From Desulfoferrobacter suflitae (GTDB lineage Bacteria > Desulfobacterota > Syntrophobacteria > Syntrophobacterales > Syntrophobacteraceae), in contig NZ_JAIBKA010000004.1 of NCBI RefSeq assembly GCF_022603395.1, forward strand, positions 412,828-476,827: a stretch of DNA of 64,000 nt, in the 5' to 3' direction. A program made the position numbers and the translations under genes. Shown in pieces: positions 16,925 to 26,447 of this stretch. The first letter of the stretch is position 1, and each line of letters opens with the position of its first letter. The notes beneath the pieces were generated by a model that saw only the letters and a list, made by a program, of their open reading frames with translations, had not been told where the DNA came from and did not search any database.

Positions 16925-17668
16925 ATGTCAGAAAAGCGGGTGATTGTCGTTACCGGGGCGAGTCGAGGGATCGGCAGGGCCATTGCGGTCGAGTTGGCGG
17001 AGCCCGGTCATCAAATCGTGATCAACTACCGCTCCGGTGTCGCTGCGGCCCAGAAGACGGCGGCCGCGGTGGCGGATAAAGGCGGCGGAGCGCACCTGCA
17101 GCCGTTTGATATTGCCGATGAGACGGCTGTCAAAGAAGCCTTTAAAGAGATGTTGAAAGCTCATGGGCGCATTGATGTTCTGGTCAACAACGCCGGCATC
17201 ACCCGGGACAACCTGCTGGTTCTCATGAAATCCGCAGAGTGGGACGAAGTCATTGACACCAATCTGAAGGGGGCTTTTCTCTGCTCGCAAGCGGTGGTCA
17301 AACCCATGATGCGACAAAAATACGGCCGCATCGTCAACGTGACATCGGTTGTCGGCGCCATGGGCAATGCCGGACAGAGCAATTATGCGGCCGCGAAGGC
17401 AGGGATCATAGGGCTGACCCGCTCGCTCGCCCGTGAGCTCATTTCCAGAAATATCACCGTAAATGCCGTGGCGCCGGGCTTTATCGAAACCGACATGACC
17501 GCCGCTCTGACGGATAAGGCCAAAGAGAGCTTGCTGGCGCAAATACCGGCGGCTCGCCTGGGGACTCCCGAGGATGTTGCGGGTGCGGTAAAGTATTTGG
17601 CTTCGGAAGCAGCCGGTTATGTTACCGGTCAGGTCGTTCACGTCAATGGCGGGATGTTTATGGGTTGA
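16925..17668 (+). CDS. fabG: 3-oxoacyl-[acyl-carrier-protein] reductase
   Basis: Short-chain dehydrogenase of 247 residues that reduces 3-oxoacyl-ACP with NADPH. The nucleotide motif TGASRGIG starts at residue 10, NNAGITRDNLL follows, and the Ser-Tyr-Lys catalytic set lies in VTSVVGAMGN and SNYAAAKAG. The ending YVTGQVVHVNGGMFMG is typical of FabG. It lies 4 bases after etfA. The next gene is fabF, with no acpP between, although fabG-acpP-fabF is the common order. An acyl-CoA-specific reductase (PhaB-like) is an alternative reading that sequence alone cannot exclude. Confidence 0.9.
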   Translation: MSEKRVIVVTGASRGIGRAIAVELAEPGHQIVINYRSGVAAAQKTAAAVADKGGGAHLQPFDIADETAVKEAFKEMLKAHGRIDVLVNNAGITRDNLLVLMKSAEWDEVIDTNLKGAFLCSQAVVKPMMRQKYGRIVNVTSVVGAMGNAGQSNYAAAKAGIIGLTRSLARELISRNITVNAVAPGFIETDMTAALTDKAKESLLAQIPAARLGTPEDVAGAVKYLASEAAGYVTGQVVHVNGGMFMG

Positions 17669-17749
17669 AAACCTTGCCAGCAAGAGAAAATAGTCGGTCG
17701 GACGGGCAAGGCAATGGAATGCGCGCCGCTGCACCAGTGAGGGAAAACA
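17669..17749 (+). other. Short fabG-fabF gap where acpP is expected
   Basis: Only 81 bases separate fabG from fabF, too few for an acyl carrier protein gene. CCTTGCC (near 17672) and GGCAAGG (near 17705) can form a stem across it, and GAGGG before 17750 is the fabF ribosome site. No DSL phosphopantetheine motif is found in any frame here. Confidence 0.5.
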
Positions 17750-19006
17750 ATGGAAATTGGTAAACACCGCCGGGCGGTCATCACAGGAATCGGTTTGGTA
17801 TCTCCTCTGGGAATAGGGATCGAAGAAAACTGGAGTGCTCTGATGCAGGGCAAATCGGGGATCGGGCACATTACTCGCTTTGATCCCACGGGGTATGCGA
17901 CGCAAATCGCTGCCGAAGTCAAGAATTTTCACCCGGAAGATTTTATTGCCAAAAAAGAACTGCGCAAGATGGATCGATTTCTGCAAATCAGCCTGGGTGC
18001 AGCCAGACTGGCCTTCGAGAACGCGCACTTGACCATCTCTGGGAAGCGCGCGGATCGCGCCGGCGTTTTTATCGGATGCGGCCTGGGGGGGCTTTCCACC
18101 ATTGAAGTGTATCATCGAGTGTTGCTGGAATCCGGACCCAAAAAAGTGAGCCCTTTCTTCATTCCCATGCTGCTGGGCAATATGGCCCCGGGACTCATAT
18201 CCATTTATCATGGAGCCAAAGGGCCTAACCTGTCGGTCCAAACGGCATGTGCAGCAGGCACTCATGCCATTGGAGAGGCTTTTCACATGATACGCAGCGG
18301 CATGGCCGATATCATGATCACCGGTGGAGTCGAATCGACCATAACCCCTCTGGGTATTGCCGGCTTCAATGCCATGCGCGCGTTGTCCACGCGCAATGAC
18401 GAACCGGAGAAAGCTTCGCGCCCGTTTGAACGAGACCGTGAGGGGTTTGTGATGGGAGAAGGAGCGGCCATTCTGATTCTGGAAGAGATGGAGACGGCGC
18501 TCGACAGAGGGGCCCAAATATACGCCGAGATTACTGGTTTTGGTGCTTCGGGAGATGCTTACCACATGGCTGCTCCGGCTCCTGAGGGGGAAGGGGCGGT
18601 ACGCTGCATGCGGATGGCACTCGAAGATGCCTCGGTGCGGCCTGAAGATGTCCACTACATCAATGCTCACGGTACGTCTACCGACCTGAACGACAAGTAT
18701 GAAACCCAGGCCATCAAGACGGTTTTTGCAGAACACGCGCGCAGCCTGGCCGTCAGTTCGACCAAGTCCATGACCGGTCATCTGCTCGGTGCCGCCGGTG
18801 GGGTTGAGGCCGCCTATACCGCTCTGGCCATCAAGCGGGAAATGATTCCACCAACGATCAACTACGAAAATCAGGATCCCGACTGCGATTTGGACTATGT
18901 TCCCAATCAGGCCAGGCCGGCAGCGATAGATGTTGCGTTGTCCAACTCCTTCGGGTTTGGCGGTACCAACGCCACCATTGTATTGCGCAAGTGGAACGGC
19001 GCCTGA
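17750..19006 (+). CDS. fabF: 3-oxoacyl-[acyl-carrier-protein] synthase II
   Basis: Condensing enzyme (KAS II) of 418 residues that extends acyl-ACP by two carbons from malonyl-ACP. The catalytic triad is complete: Cys167 in [10 protein letters not shown], His307 in [11 protein letters not shown], and His344 in [12 protein letters not shown]. The C-terminal [17 protein letters not shown] is diagnostic. It lies on the same strand as fabG and upstream of rpiB and glyA, the order found in other deltaproteobacteria. Without a FabH in the cluster, chain initiation must use a gene elsewhere or a different starter route. Confidence 0.95.
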   Translation: MEIGKHRRAVITGIGLVSPLGIGIEENWSALMQGKSGIGHITRFDPTGYATQIAAEVKNFHPEDFIAKKELRKMDRFLQISLGAARLAFENAHLTISGKRADRAGVFIGCGLGGLSTIEVYHRVLLESGPKKVSPFFIPMLLGNMAPGLISIYHGAKGPNLSVQTACAAGTHAIGEAFHMIRSGMADIMITGGVESTITPLGIAGFNAMRALSTRNDEPEKASRPFERDREGFVMGEGAAILILEEMETALDRGAQIYAEITGFGASGDAYHMAAPAPEGEGAVRCMRMALEDASVRPEDVHYINAHGTSTDLNDKYETQAIKTVFAEHARSLAVSSTKSMTGHLLGAAGGVEAAYTALAIKREMIPPTINYENQDPDCDLDYVPNQARPAAIDVALSNSFGFGGTNATIVLRKWNGA

Positions 19007-19163
19007 CCATGTTCATCAAAAGAAAGGTGTGTCGGCTTCCTCACTGCAGCCTGACAGAACCGGGCAGGAGACTCGCTGCCGGTGGGATTGCATGGGGCCG
19101 CATCAATGAAGGTTGCCGGACGGGTGGAGTCCCTTTTGGCACAAACCCGATGAGGTTGGCTTG

Positions 19164-19637
19164 ATGAAGATAATGGTTGGATGTGATCACGGCGGCTATG
19201 AGTTAAAGGAAAAACTGGTTGTCCATTTGCGCCAGCAGGGTCACCAAGTGGAAGACATCGGCGCCCACAGCCTGGATTCCGTTGACTATCCGGAATATGC
19301 CGTCAAGGTGGGTCGCGCTGTTGCCGGCGGTGCCGTCGAGCGCGGCATCCTGGTCTGCGGCAGCGGCATCGGAATGTGCATTGCCGCCAATCGCATTCCC
19401 GGAGTTCGAGCCGTCCAGGCCAATGAACCTTATGCGGCCAAAATGGCCAGGCGGCATAACGACAGCAATGTGCTATGTCTGGGCGGACGCTTCCTGGGGC
19501 CGGGTCTTGCCGCTGAAGTGGTGGACGTTTGGCTGGCGGAAGCATTTGAAGGCGGCAGGCATCAAAAAAGAGTTGAGATGATCGACCATTGTGACGGGGA
19601 CGCCGGTGTGACGGGGGGATCTCCCTTCAAAGGGTGA
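19164..19637 (+). CDS. rpiB: Ribose-5-phosphate isomerase B
   Basis: Interconverts ribose 5-phosphate and ribulose 5-phosphate in the pentose phosphate pathway. The 157-residue product begins MKIMVGCDHGGYELKEKL and contains the active-site loop VCGSGIGMCIAANRIPGVRA, with the catalytic Cys, and HNDSNVLCLGGRFLG, both typical of the RpiB/LacAB family. Start ATG 19164 is chosen for the conserved N-terminus. Ribulose 5-phosphate is also a substrate of the RibB half of RibBA downstream, so its placement before the rib genes may be functional, though rpiB-glyA pairing is common in bacteria anyway. Confidence 0.94.
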   Translation: MKIMVGCDHGGYELKEKLVVHLRQQGHQVEDIGAHSLDSVDYPEYAVKVGRAVAGGAVERGILVCGSGIGMCIAANRIPGVRAVQANEPYAAKMARRHNDSNVLCLGGRFLGPGLAAEVVDVWLAEAFEGGRHQKRVEMIDHCDGDAGVTGGSPFKG

Positions 19638-19734
19638 AAAGAGCATGGTCGGAAGTTAGAAGTTGCATCAATTTTCAACGGAAGCAGTGAGTGCGTCATG
19701 GTGGCGAAATAGTGCTTTTAAGAAGGAAAATGCA

Positions 19735-20970
19735 ATGTCCTATCTTGAGGTTGTCGATCCGGAAATTGCCCGGGTGATTCGGGACGAAGAGAAAAGACAG
19801 CAGGGCAAGCTGGAGCTCATCGCTTCGGAGAACTTTGTCAGTCCGGCGGTCCGGGAGGCTCAAGGTTCGGTTTTGACCAATAAGTATGCAGAAGGCTATC
19901 CAGGGAAGAGATATTACGGCGGTTGCGAGTTTGTAGATATTGCGGAAAGGCTTGCACAGGAACGGGCCAAAAAGCTTTTTCATGCGGAATACGCCAACGT
20001 CCAGCCCCACTCGGGTTCACAGGCCAACATGGCGGTTTATTTCGCCGTCCTGGATCCTGGAGACACTATTTTGGGAATGGACCTGCGCCAGGGCGGACAC
20101 TTGACCCACGGCAGCCCGGTCAGTTTTTCCGGACGGTTTTTCAATGTGACGTCCTATGGCGTGAAGCGTGACACCGAGCGCATCGATTACGATGAACTGG
20201 CGCGCCTGGCGAAGCAGTCGCGCCCGAAGATGATCATAGCGGGAGCCAGTGCCTATCCACGCATTATCGATTTTGCCCGATTTCGGGAAATATGCAGCGC
20301 TGTGGGCGCATTCCTGCTGGTCGATATGGCCCACATTGCCGGGCTGGTGAGTGCCGGTTTGCACCCTAATCCCATCGATTATGCGGACTTTGTCACCTCG
20401 ACCACGCACAAGACTTTGCGAGGCCCTCGCGGTGGACTGATCCTGTCTCATGCAAATTATGCCAAGACCCTTGACAGCCAGATTTTTCCGGGCATTCAGG
20501 GGGGCCCTCTCATGCATGTCATAGCCGCCAAAGCAGTGGCGTTTCATGAGGCGTTACAGCCGGCCTTCAAAGCCTATCAAAGCCGAATTGTGGAGAACAG
20601 CCGGCGGCTGGCGAAGGAGTTGACCGCCCTGGGATACCGCCTGGTGTCCGGAGGAACAGACAACCATTTGATACTGGTCGATCTTTCCCCACAGCAACTG
20701 ACCGGCAAGCTGGCGGAAGAAACATTGGATTCGGCTGGCATTACCGTGAACAAGAATTCCATCCCCTTTGATCCACAAAAACCTCACATTGCGAGCGGCA
20801 TCCGCATCGGTACCCCGGCGTTGACAACCCGTGGCATGACGCCTGACGACATGCCGGCGGTAGCGCGGTTTATCCACCGTGGTTTGCAGGCGGTGGGAGA
20901 TGAACGGGCCATCACAGCTCTAAAGGCGGAAGTCTCCGAATTTTGTGCGTCTTTTCCGCTGTACCGGTAG
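19735..20970 (+). CDS. glyA: Serine hydroxymethyltransferase
   Basis: PLP enzyme of 411 residues converting serine and tetrahydrofolate to glycine and methylene-tetrahydrofolate. Recognisable text includes [20 protein letters not shown] near residue 30, the THF/PLP motif [16 protein letters not shown], and the PLP-lysine region [14 protein letters not shown] near residue 225. Start ATG 19735 ([18 protein letters not shown]) follows AGAAGGA by about 8 bases. The reading frame stays open upstream, but the extra residues are not conserved. It links serine, made by the serA product, to one-carbon metabolism. Confidence 0.96.
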   Translation: MSYLEVVDPEIARVIRDEEKRQQGKLELIASENFVSPAVREAQGSVLTNKYAEGYPGKRYYGGCEFVDIAERLAQERAKKLFHAEYANVQPHSGSQANMAVYFAVLDPGDTILGMDLRQGGHLTHGSPVSFSGRFFNVTSYGVKRDTERIDYDELARLAKQSRPKMIIAGASAYPRIIDFARFREICSAVGAFLLVDMAHIAGLVSAGLHPNPIDYADFVTSTTHKTLRGPRGGLILSHANYAKTLDSQIFPGIQGGPLMHVIAAKAVAFHEALQPAFKAYQSRIVENSRRLAKELTALGYRLVSGGTDNHLILVDLSPQQLTGKLAEETLDSAGITVNKNSIPFDPQKPHIASGIRIGTPALTTRGMTPDDMPAVARFIHRGLQAVGDERAITALKAEVSEFCASFPLYR

Positions 20971-21180
20971 CGGGTCCTTGGCCGCAGTGCCATTACCTGC
21001 AGCTGCAGCTCCCGAGACCGGGTTTTTGCGCGGGTTGAGCTGCCCTCACAGTCCCCTGTGTGTGCCTGGCAGGCTGTGCCCAAACGACTCTGCGGGGTAT
21101 GCGGCAGCACAACCGCCCCTGCCGGATGTGCGTTGTTATCTTGGGAGTGTGTCAACCTGAGGCGGGTTGTGAGTTGTTGA

Positions 21181-22293
21181 ATGTTGCATGACGATGAATT
21201 CTATATGAAGGAGGCGCTGCGATGGGCTGCCAAAGGGCGCGGTCGGACGAGCCCCAATCCTTTGGTCGGCGCCGTTGTAGTGGCAGATGGTGCGGTTGTC
21301 GGCAAGGGTTGCCATGAATATGTCGGAGGGCCCCATGCGGAAATAAACGCCCTGCGGGATGCCGCCGACAAGGCGCGCGGAGCGGTGCTCTATGTCACCC
21401 TTGAGCCGTGCAACCACTTCGGCAGAACGCCGCCGTGCTCGCAAGCGGTTTTGCAGGCGGGGATTGCGCGGGTGGTGATTGGTATGGAGGATCCCAATCG
21501 ACAGGTCAAGGGGGGCGGCGCAGACTATTTGCGACGGCATGGAGTGACGGTCGATGCGGGCATCCTGCACAACGAGTGCCGGAAACTGAATCAGAGGTTC
21601 ATCAAGTACGCCACGACCGGCATTCCTTATGTGACCCTTAAAGCCGCCATGACCCTCGATGGCAAAATCGCAACCCGCACTGGTGACGCGAGATGGGTCA
21701 GCAACGAAAGTTCACGGCGCTTCGCCCACCGGCTGCGCTGCGAGCTGGACGCTATTTTGGTGGGCATAGGCACGGCTCTGTGTGATGATCCAATGCTCAC
21801 TGCGCGGTTAGGAAAGAAGACCGCCCGTCAACCCATACGTATTGTACTGGATGCCGAGCTGCGTATTCCCCTGGACAGTCAGCTGGTTTTAACCGCACGT
21901 GAGTTCCCGGTGTGGATTGCATGCGGCCCGGATGCAGCGGAGTCCCGGATGAACCGGTTGCACCGGAAGGGAGTGCGAACTTTACGCCTGCCGGCCAAAG
22001 ACGGCCGCATCGATCTGGCCGCTTTGCTGGAAGAGTTGGGTGGAGAGCAGATCACCAGCCTGCTGGTAGAAGGTGGTGCTCACGTGCTGGGAAGCTTCCT
22101 GGAGCAGCACCTGGCCGACGACTTCTATTTCTTCTACGGGCCTAAGATTTTAGCGGATCCGCGCGGTCTGCCCGCTTTCTGGGGGAATGCGCGGGAGATG
22201 ATGTCGCAGGCTTTTTCAGCCTATGATATCAAGGTCCGAAGATTTGGTCAGGATGTTATGCTTACGGGTAGATTTAGGGAAGCAATCTATTGA
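21181..22293 (+). CDS. ribD: Bifunctional riboflavin biosynthesis deaminase/reductase
   Basis: Catalyses deamination of the GTP-derived diaminopyrimidine and then side-chain reduction. The 370-residue product has an N-terminal zinc deaminase with HAEINALRDA (zinc His and catalytic Glu) and LEPCNHFGRTPPC (two zinc Cys). The reductase domain runs from about residue 148, with LKAAMTLDGKIATRTGDARW and a C-terminal LLVEGGAHVLGSFL. ATG 21181 fits the conserved start (DEFYMKEALRWA); ATG 21205 would lose it. It begins the riboflavin set ribD-ribE-ribBA-ribH. No FMN riboswitch consensus is visible in the 210 bases upstream. Confidence 0.95.
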   Translation: MLHDDEFYMKEALRWAAKGRGRTSPNPLVGAVVVADGAVVGKGCHEYVGGPHAEINALRDAADKARGAVLYVTLEPCNHFGRTPPCSQAVLQAGIARVVIGMEDPNRQVKGGGADYLRRHGVTVDAGILHNECRKLNQRFIKYATTGIPYVTLKAAMTLDGKIATRTGDARWVSNESSRRFAHRLRCELDAILVGIGTALCDDPMLTARLGKKTARQPIRIVLDAELRIPLDSQLVLTAREFPVWIACGPDAAESRMNRLHRKGVRTLRLPAKDGRIDLAALLEELGGEQITSLLVEGGAHVLGSFLEQHLADDFYFFYGPKILADPRGLPAFWGNAREMMSQAFSAYDIKVRRFGQDVMLTGRFREAIY

Positions 22294-22306
22294 CGAGGGT
22301 GATGCT

Positions 22307-22969
22307 GTGTTTACCGGTCTCATACAAGACATAGGTACGTTAATCAGGACCGACCGGCAAGGCAGTGACGCCAGGATGGTCATCAAATCGCATGGCGCCT
22401 TCCAGCAACTGGAGCTGGGTGAAAGCATTTCAGTGGACGGAGCCTGCCTCACGGTGGCCGCCTTTTCCGGGAATGTCTTCAGCGCCGATGTGTCCGTCGA
22501 GACTCTCAATCGTACTACATTGGGGAGCAAGGCGGCCGGTAGCCGCCTCAACCTGGAACGTGCCCTGCGCTTGGGAGACCGTCTGGGCGGGCATCTGGTG
22601 AGCGGCCATGTGGACGCTGTCGGGACGCTACTGAACAGAAGCCAGGATGGGCGTTCCTGGCGGCTTTTCTTTGAGGTCCCACCCGAGGCGGCCAGGTACA
22701 TCGTGGAGAAAGGCTCTATTGCCATCGATGGCATCAGCCTGACGGTCAACGGGTGTGGACTCGATTGCTTTGACGTCAACATTGTTCCCCATACGGCTCG
22801 GCAGACGACGATCCAATGGCTTGAGAGCGGTGATCGAGTGAACATAGAAACGGATCTCATCGGCAAATACGTGGGAAAGATGCTGAGCGGATGGGAAAGG
22901 AAGCTTTTCAAGGGATCGGATCGATCCAGTATAGATTTGAGTTTCCTGGAAAAGCACGGATTTTTATGA
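22307..22969 (+). CDS. ribE: Riboflavin synthase, alpha subunit
   Basis: Dismutates two 6,7-dimethyl-8-ribityllumazine molecules into riboflavin and the pyrimidine recycled by RibH. The 220-residue product is a tandem repeat of two lumazine-binding barrels: FTGLIQDIGTLI at the start with DGACLTVAAF, then GHLVSGHVDAVGTLL beginning the second, with DGISLTVNG and FDVNIVPHTARQTT. I take GTG 22307 as start because the family begins MFTG and a GAGG site lies at about 22295. The frame is open upstream, but that overlaps ribD. The gap after ribD is 13 bases. Confidence 0.94.
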   Translation: MFTGLIQDIGTLIRTDRQGSDARMVIKSHGAFQQLELGESISVDGACLTVAAFSGNVFSADVSVETLNRTTLGSKAAGSRLNLERALRLGDRLGGHLVSGHVDAVGTLLNRSQDGRSWRLFFEVPPEAARYIVEKGSIAIDGISLTVNGCGLDCFDVNIVPHTARQTTIQWLESGDRVNIETDLIGKYVGKMLSGWERKLFKGSDRSSIDLSFLEKHGFL

Positions 22970-23297
22970 GTTTTCGCAATCGTTCGGCACAAAGACACGA
23001 AGGGCACGGAGGCACGCTAAGAATCCTCCCTGAAGGATACAAGCTTTGCCAATCTCGGCCCTCTCTGCGCCGGTGGTGAACGGTTGGAGCGGCTGTATGA
23101 TGAGCGGGTGCGCCTCGGTCAAGTGCGGGCCCCAAGTATTTGGCTGAGCTTCTCTTGAGAAGCCCCCGGCTTCATGCTATTTGTAAAATTTAAGAAAATG
23201 ATTGTGGCTTACACCAAGAACATTATCCTGGGACCTCTATAATCGATTTAAGGGATTGTCAAATCCAGCACATTCTTGAGCAAAGGAGTAGCTGATA
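22970..23297 (+). promoter_or_regulatory. ribE-ribBA gap with two overlapping hairpins
   Basis: This 328-base gap interrupts the rib operon. GCTTCTC-TT-GAGAAGC (23148-23163) is a perfect stem. The next palindrome, GAAGCC-CCC-GGCTTC (23159-23173), reuses its last five bases, so the two stems exclude each other. That is the geometry of an attenuator or switch, but a remnant of an IS200/IS605-type end would look similar. A TATAAT at 23238-23243 has no good -35 partner. The AAAGGAG before ribBA (about 23281) is its ribosome site. The conserved FMN riboswitch boxes are not present. A CACAAAGACACGAAGGGCAC stretch near 22988 resembles interspersed repeats of other genomes. Confidence 0.4.
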
Positions 23298-24533
23298 ATG
23301 CCTGTGGCAAGCATCCCCGAGGCGTTGGAAGACATTCGCCGGGGCAAGATGGTTATTTTGGTTGATGATGAAGATCGCGAAAATGAAGGCGATCTCTGTA
23401 TGGCCGCCGAAATGGTCAGTGCCGAAGCGATCAACTTTATGGCCCGATTCGGCCGCGGCCTGATTTGCCTTTCCCTGACTCCCGAGCGGGTTGATCACCT
23501 CAGATTGCCCATGATGGTTTCCCAGAATCTATCCCGCTTTGAAACCGCCTTCACGGTTTCCATCGAGGCGAGGCATGGTGTTACTACAGGGATAAGCGCT
23601 GCGGACAGAGCTCACACCATCCTCACAGCCATCGCAGACGATGCCAGGCCTGAAGACATTGTCAGCCCGGGTCACATATTTCCGCTGCGATCCAAGAAGG
23701 GTGGCGTACTGGTGCGCACCGGTCAAACGGAGGGGTCGGTGGACTTGGCCCGACTGGCGGGCCTCAAACCGGCTGGTGTGATCTGCGAAATCATGAAAGA
23801 CGACGGCACCATGGCCCGCATGCCGGACCTGGAAGAATTTGCCGAAAAGCATGGCGTCAAGATTGTCACTGTGGCAGACATCATTCATTATCGCATGCAG
23901 CATGAAATTTTTGTGCATCGTTCGGCTGTTGCCACGCTGCCCAGCGCCTATGGAGGTGAATTTCAGATCATCGGCTATACCAATGACATCGATGATTACA
24001 CACACCTGGCATTGGTCAAGGGCGAAATCAATCCGGACGATGAAATCCTGGTGCGAGTTCATTCGGAATGTTTGACCGGGGATGTCTTGGGATCATTGCG
24101 GTGCGATTGCGGCGGGCAGCTCAGGGCTTCCTTGATGCAGATTGCCAAGGAGGGCAGGGGCGTTTTACTCTATATGAGGAATCATGAAGGTCGCGGTATT
24201 GGCCTTTTGAATAAGTTGAAAGCCTATGCTTTGCAGGAAAGAGGCTACGATACCGTGGAGGCAAATAAGGCGCTGGGCTTTGATGCCGATTTGCGTGACT
24301 ATGGCATAGGCGCTCAGATGCTGGTGGACCTGGGAATCAGGAAGATGAAGCTGATGACTAATAATCCCACCAAAATTGTCGGCCTTCAGGGGTACGGCAT
24401 TACAGTCACCAAGCGGGTTCCCATCGAGATAGCACCCAATGAGTGCAATATCGACTATCTCAAAACCAAGTGCAGTAAAATGGGTCACCTGATCAGTTGC
24501 ATTGAGGAAAAGGAAGCGAGTAGTGCATCATGA
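23298..24533 (+). CDS. ribBA: Bifunctional DHBP synthase / GTP cyclohydrolase II
   Basis: Two-domain enzyme of 411 residues feeding both arms of riboflavin synthesis. Residues 1-200 form 3,4-dihydroxy-2-butanone 4-phosphate synthase with [16 protein letters not shown] and [15 protein letters not shown]. Residues 205-400 form GTP cyclohydrolase II, with the zinc Cys set in [18 protein letters not shown] and the catalytic region [15 protein letters not shown], followed by [15 protein letters not shown]. The first residue before EGRGIGL is His where Gln is more usual, probably harmless. Its stop overlaps the ribH start (ATGA), so the two are coupled. Confidence 0.95.
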   Translation: MPVASIPEALEDIRRGKMVILVDDEDRENEGDLCMAAEMVSAEAINFMARFGRGLICLSLTPERVDHLRLPMMVSQNLSRFETAFTVSIEARHGVTTGISAADRAHTILTAIADDARPEDIVSPGHIFPLRSKKGGVLVRTGQTEGSVDLARLAGLKPAGVICEIMKDDGTMARMPDLEEFAEKHGVKIVTVADIIHYRMQHEIFVHRSAVATLPSAYGGEFQIIGYTNDIDDYTHLALVKGEINPDDEILVRVHSECLTGDVLGSLRCDCGGQLRASLMQIAKEGRGVLLYMRNHEGRGIGLLNKLKAYALQERGYDTVEANKALGFDADLRDYGIGAQMLVDLGIRKMKLMTNNPTKIVGLQGYGITVTKRVPIEIAPNECNIDYLKTKCSKMGHLISCIEEKEASSAS

Positions 24534-24997
24534 CAATATATGAGGGGAAACTGCTGGCCCAGGGCCTTCGGTTTGGAATAGTCGTCAGCCGGTTCAATGA
24601 CTTTATTTGCGATCGACTGCTGGGCGGTGCCATGGATGCTCTCAAACGGAGTGGAGCGGAGCCGGAGAGCATTGACGTCTACAAGGTACCGGGGGCATTT
24701 GAAATCCCGCTGATAGCCAAAAAGTTGGCCGAGACGGGGCGCTATGACGCCGTGATTTGCCTGGGTGCGGTAATTCGAGGGGCTACTCCGCATTTTGACT
24801 ACGTGGCCAGCGAAGTTTCCAAAGGTATAGCCAACGTCAGTCTGGAATCGGGTGTGCCCATCAGCTTCGGCGTGCTCACCACGGACACTTTGGAGCAGGC
24901 CATTGAGCGAGCCGGTTCAAAGGCAGGCAACAAGGGCTGGGAAGCTGCCCTGGCTGCCATTGAGATGACTAATCTCATAAGGCACCTGCCGTCCTGA
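24530..24997 (+). CDS. ribH: 6,7-dimethyl-8-ribityllumazine synthase
   Basis: Penultimate enzyme of riboflavin synthesis, condensing the RibD product with the butanone phosphate made by RibB. The 155-residue product forms icosahedral or pentameric shells in other bacteria. Motifs visible: [45 protein letters not shown] with the active-site His, and [19 protein letters not shown]. The start overlaps ribBA by four bases. nusB follows after 226 bases, the usual ribH-nusB order. Confidence 0.96.
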   Translation: MTIYEGKLLAQGLRFGIVVSRFNDFICDRLLGGAMDALKRSGAEPESIDVYKVPGAFEIPLIAKKLAETGRYDAVICLGAVIRGATPHFDYVASEVSKGIANVSLESGVPISFGVLTTDTLEQAIERAGSKAGNKGWEAALAAIEMTNLIRHLPS

Positions 24998-25223
24998 GAC
25001 ATGCTTACCCCTGGCTTGGCAGAGGGTCGCATCCAAGCGAGAAACTGTAGACTATCCACCACACGATAGAGACGATTTGATATGTTCGGAGCTTTCGCAA
25101 CCCGGGGGCCTTCCCCCGCGCCGGAAAGTCATCAGGCCGATGTTCTTCCACCGGTCATTCCCTTCGTAGTTGGAATGAATTGACGAAGCATTCCACCGGG
25201 TTTCACAAGCGAGAATAGAAGAT

Positions 25224-25661
25224 ATGGGTCAGCGTAGACGTTCGCGCGAGATTGCACTGCAGGTATTGTATGAGATGGAAGTGAATGAAGTGCCTCCGGA
25301 GGAGGCGCTTCGACTGTATTACGAGTGCTTTGAAAGTCCGTTGGAATTGCGGCCTTTTTGTGAAGAGCTCGTCTATGGGGTCTATCATCACCGCGCGGAA
25401 ATAGACCGGATGATTGGTGGGGCTTCGCAGCATTGGCGCATCGAGAGGATGTCCATTGTGGACCGGAACATCCTGCGTCTGGCTCTTTACGAAATGCTTC
25501 ACTGCAGGACCATTCCGCCCAAGGTTTCCATCAATGAAGCCATTGATTTGGGCAAGATGTTTGGCAGCAATGAATCGGGAGCCTTCATCAACGGGATTTT
25601 AGATCACGTGCTGCCGGGGCTGAACAGGAATGGAAGCGGAGCCAAACAGGGAACAGTCTAA
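25224..25661 (+). CDS. nusB: Transcription antitermination factor NusB
   Basis: RNA-binding helical protein of 145 residues that pairs with NusE (S10) at boxA in rRNA antitermination. The N-terminus [20 protein letters not shown] is characteristic, and the C-terminal half [22 protein letters not shown] plus [26 protein letters not shown] carries the conserved core. It closes the plus-strand block from yceD. The 226-base gap before it contains a small GC stem (GGGGGCCTTCCCCC near 25104) without a T-run. Confidence 0.95.
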   Translation: MGQRRRSREIALQVLYEMEVNEVPPEEALRLYYECFESPLELRPFCEELVYGVYHHRAEIDRMIGGASQHWRIERMSIVDRNILRLALYEMLHCRTIPPKVSINEAIDLGKMFGSNESGAFINGILDHVLPGLNRNGSGAKQGTV

Positions 25662-25679
25662 GTCTCGTCCTGTTCGCCT

Positions 25680-25880
25680 CTATTGTCCCTGCGAAAAAGG
25701 CCACTCCCTGGTATTGTCCAACATGAAGTCATCCAGATTGCCGAGCAGGCAGCGGGAACACAGGGCGGTGAGTCGGCCGCCCCGAATTTCCCTGGCAAGG
25801 TAGAGTTCCTGGTTATTCTCCAGACAGAGGTAGCATCCGCCCTGATCGGATCGAACAACTTCAAATTTACTGGATTTCAT
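25680..25880 (-). CDS. Small protein with two CxxC-like pairs, unknown function
   Basis: A 66-residue protein starting MKSSKFEVVRSDQGG. It carries CYLC near residue 17 and CSRC near residue 43, which together could bind one zinc as a small ribbon, and ends DDFMLDNTREWPFSQGQ. ATG 25880 is preceded on its strand by a GAGAG site; a TTG two codons earlier is possible. It is convergent with nusB, with an 18-base gap. I do not recognise the family, but the spacing of the Cys pairs and the clean ribosome site support a real gene. Confidence 0.6.
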   Translation of the reverse strand: MKSSKFEVVRSDQGGCYLCLENNQELYLAREIRGGRLTALCSRCLLGNLDDFMLDNTREWPFSQGQ

Positions 25881-26447
25881 CTTCAACAGCTCTCTTCAAT
25901 CTGTAGTCGCATTACGAGCATCCGTATTCTAAGCCACAACGGGTGCCATAGCAAGGAAAGTTCAAGCAGCAATCCCGCCGGGTCGAAAAGTGACGGTGGG
26001 CATTGGCAACGCCTGTCATCCTTGCAATCCGTCACCCCCGGTATGCCTTCCGGCTTTGCCAAAACACCTCCCAATTCTTAAAGTTACTTAGTACAGCTCC
26101 ACACAATAGAGTGCCCGAAATGCAGTGGAGTTGCCAAGTGCAGAAGAGTAGGTTGGGTTGAGCGCAGCGAAACCCAACGAATACGTAAACCCGACGAGTA
26201 CGTTAGTCAGCCCGGCCTGTGTTGGGTTTCGCCGTAGGCTACGCGTGCCGAAACCCAATGCCTGTTGTACTGGATTTCGTACCGCAGCCCAGCCCACTTG
26301 AAAGCCGGAATCATGTCTGGGATACGATAGAATGGGGCCTGCTTTGCATGCATGGTCTTTGAAAACACGGCGCAAGGGGCGATATTCCCAGCCGGCGGGT
26401 AACCATTGGCTGACCGGCCGAGTCGCTGCGCATGAGGAGTTTTCAAA
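25881..26447. repeat. Intergenic region holding a GGGTTTCGC-type inverted repeat
   Basis: A 567-base gap without a credible gene. From 26148 it carries GTAGGTTGGGTTGAGCGCAG followed by CGAAACCCAAC, then a reverse copy GTTGGGTTTCGC at about 26221, and a further CCGAAACCCAA to about 26261. It belongs to the same family as the repeats at 53321, 53489, 57020 and 59558. The open frames that run through it (such as 26088-26375 on the minus strand) read GFAALNPTY-like text, a known translation artefact of this repeat. A GAGGAG at about 26433 serves the next gene. Confidence 0.75.

Noticed and set aside
16928..18781. 617-codon open frame on the minus strand
   Set aside because: It mirrors fabG and fabF in antisense. 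High GC codon bias creates such long shadow frames; no domain is seen.
20971..21180. Possible FMN riboswitch before ribD, or nrdR, which often lies near glyA and ribD
   Set aside because: No conserved RFN boxes can be seen, and the 210 bases are too short for nrdR and hold no zinc-ribbon frame.
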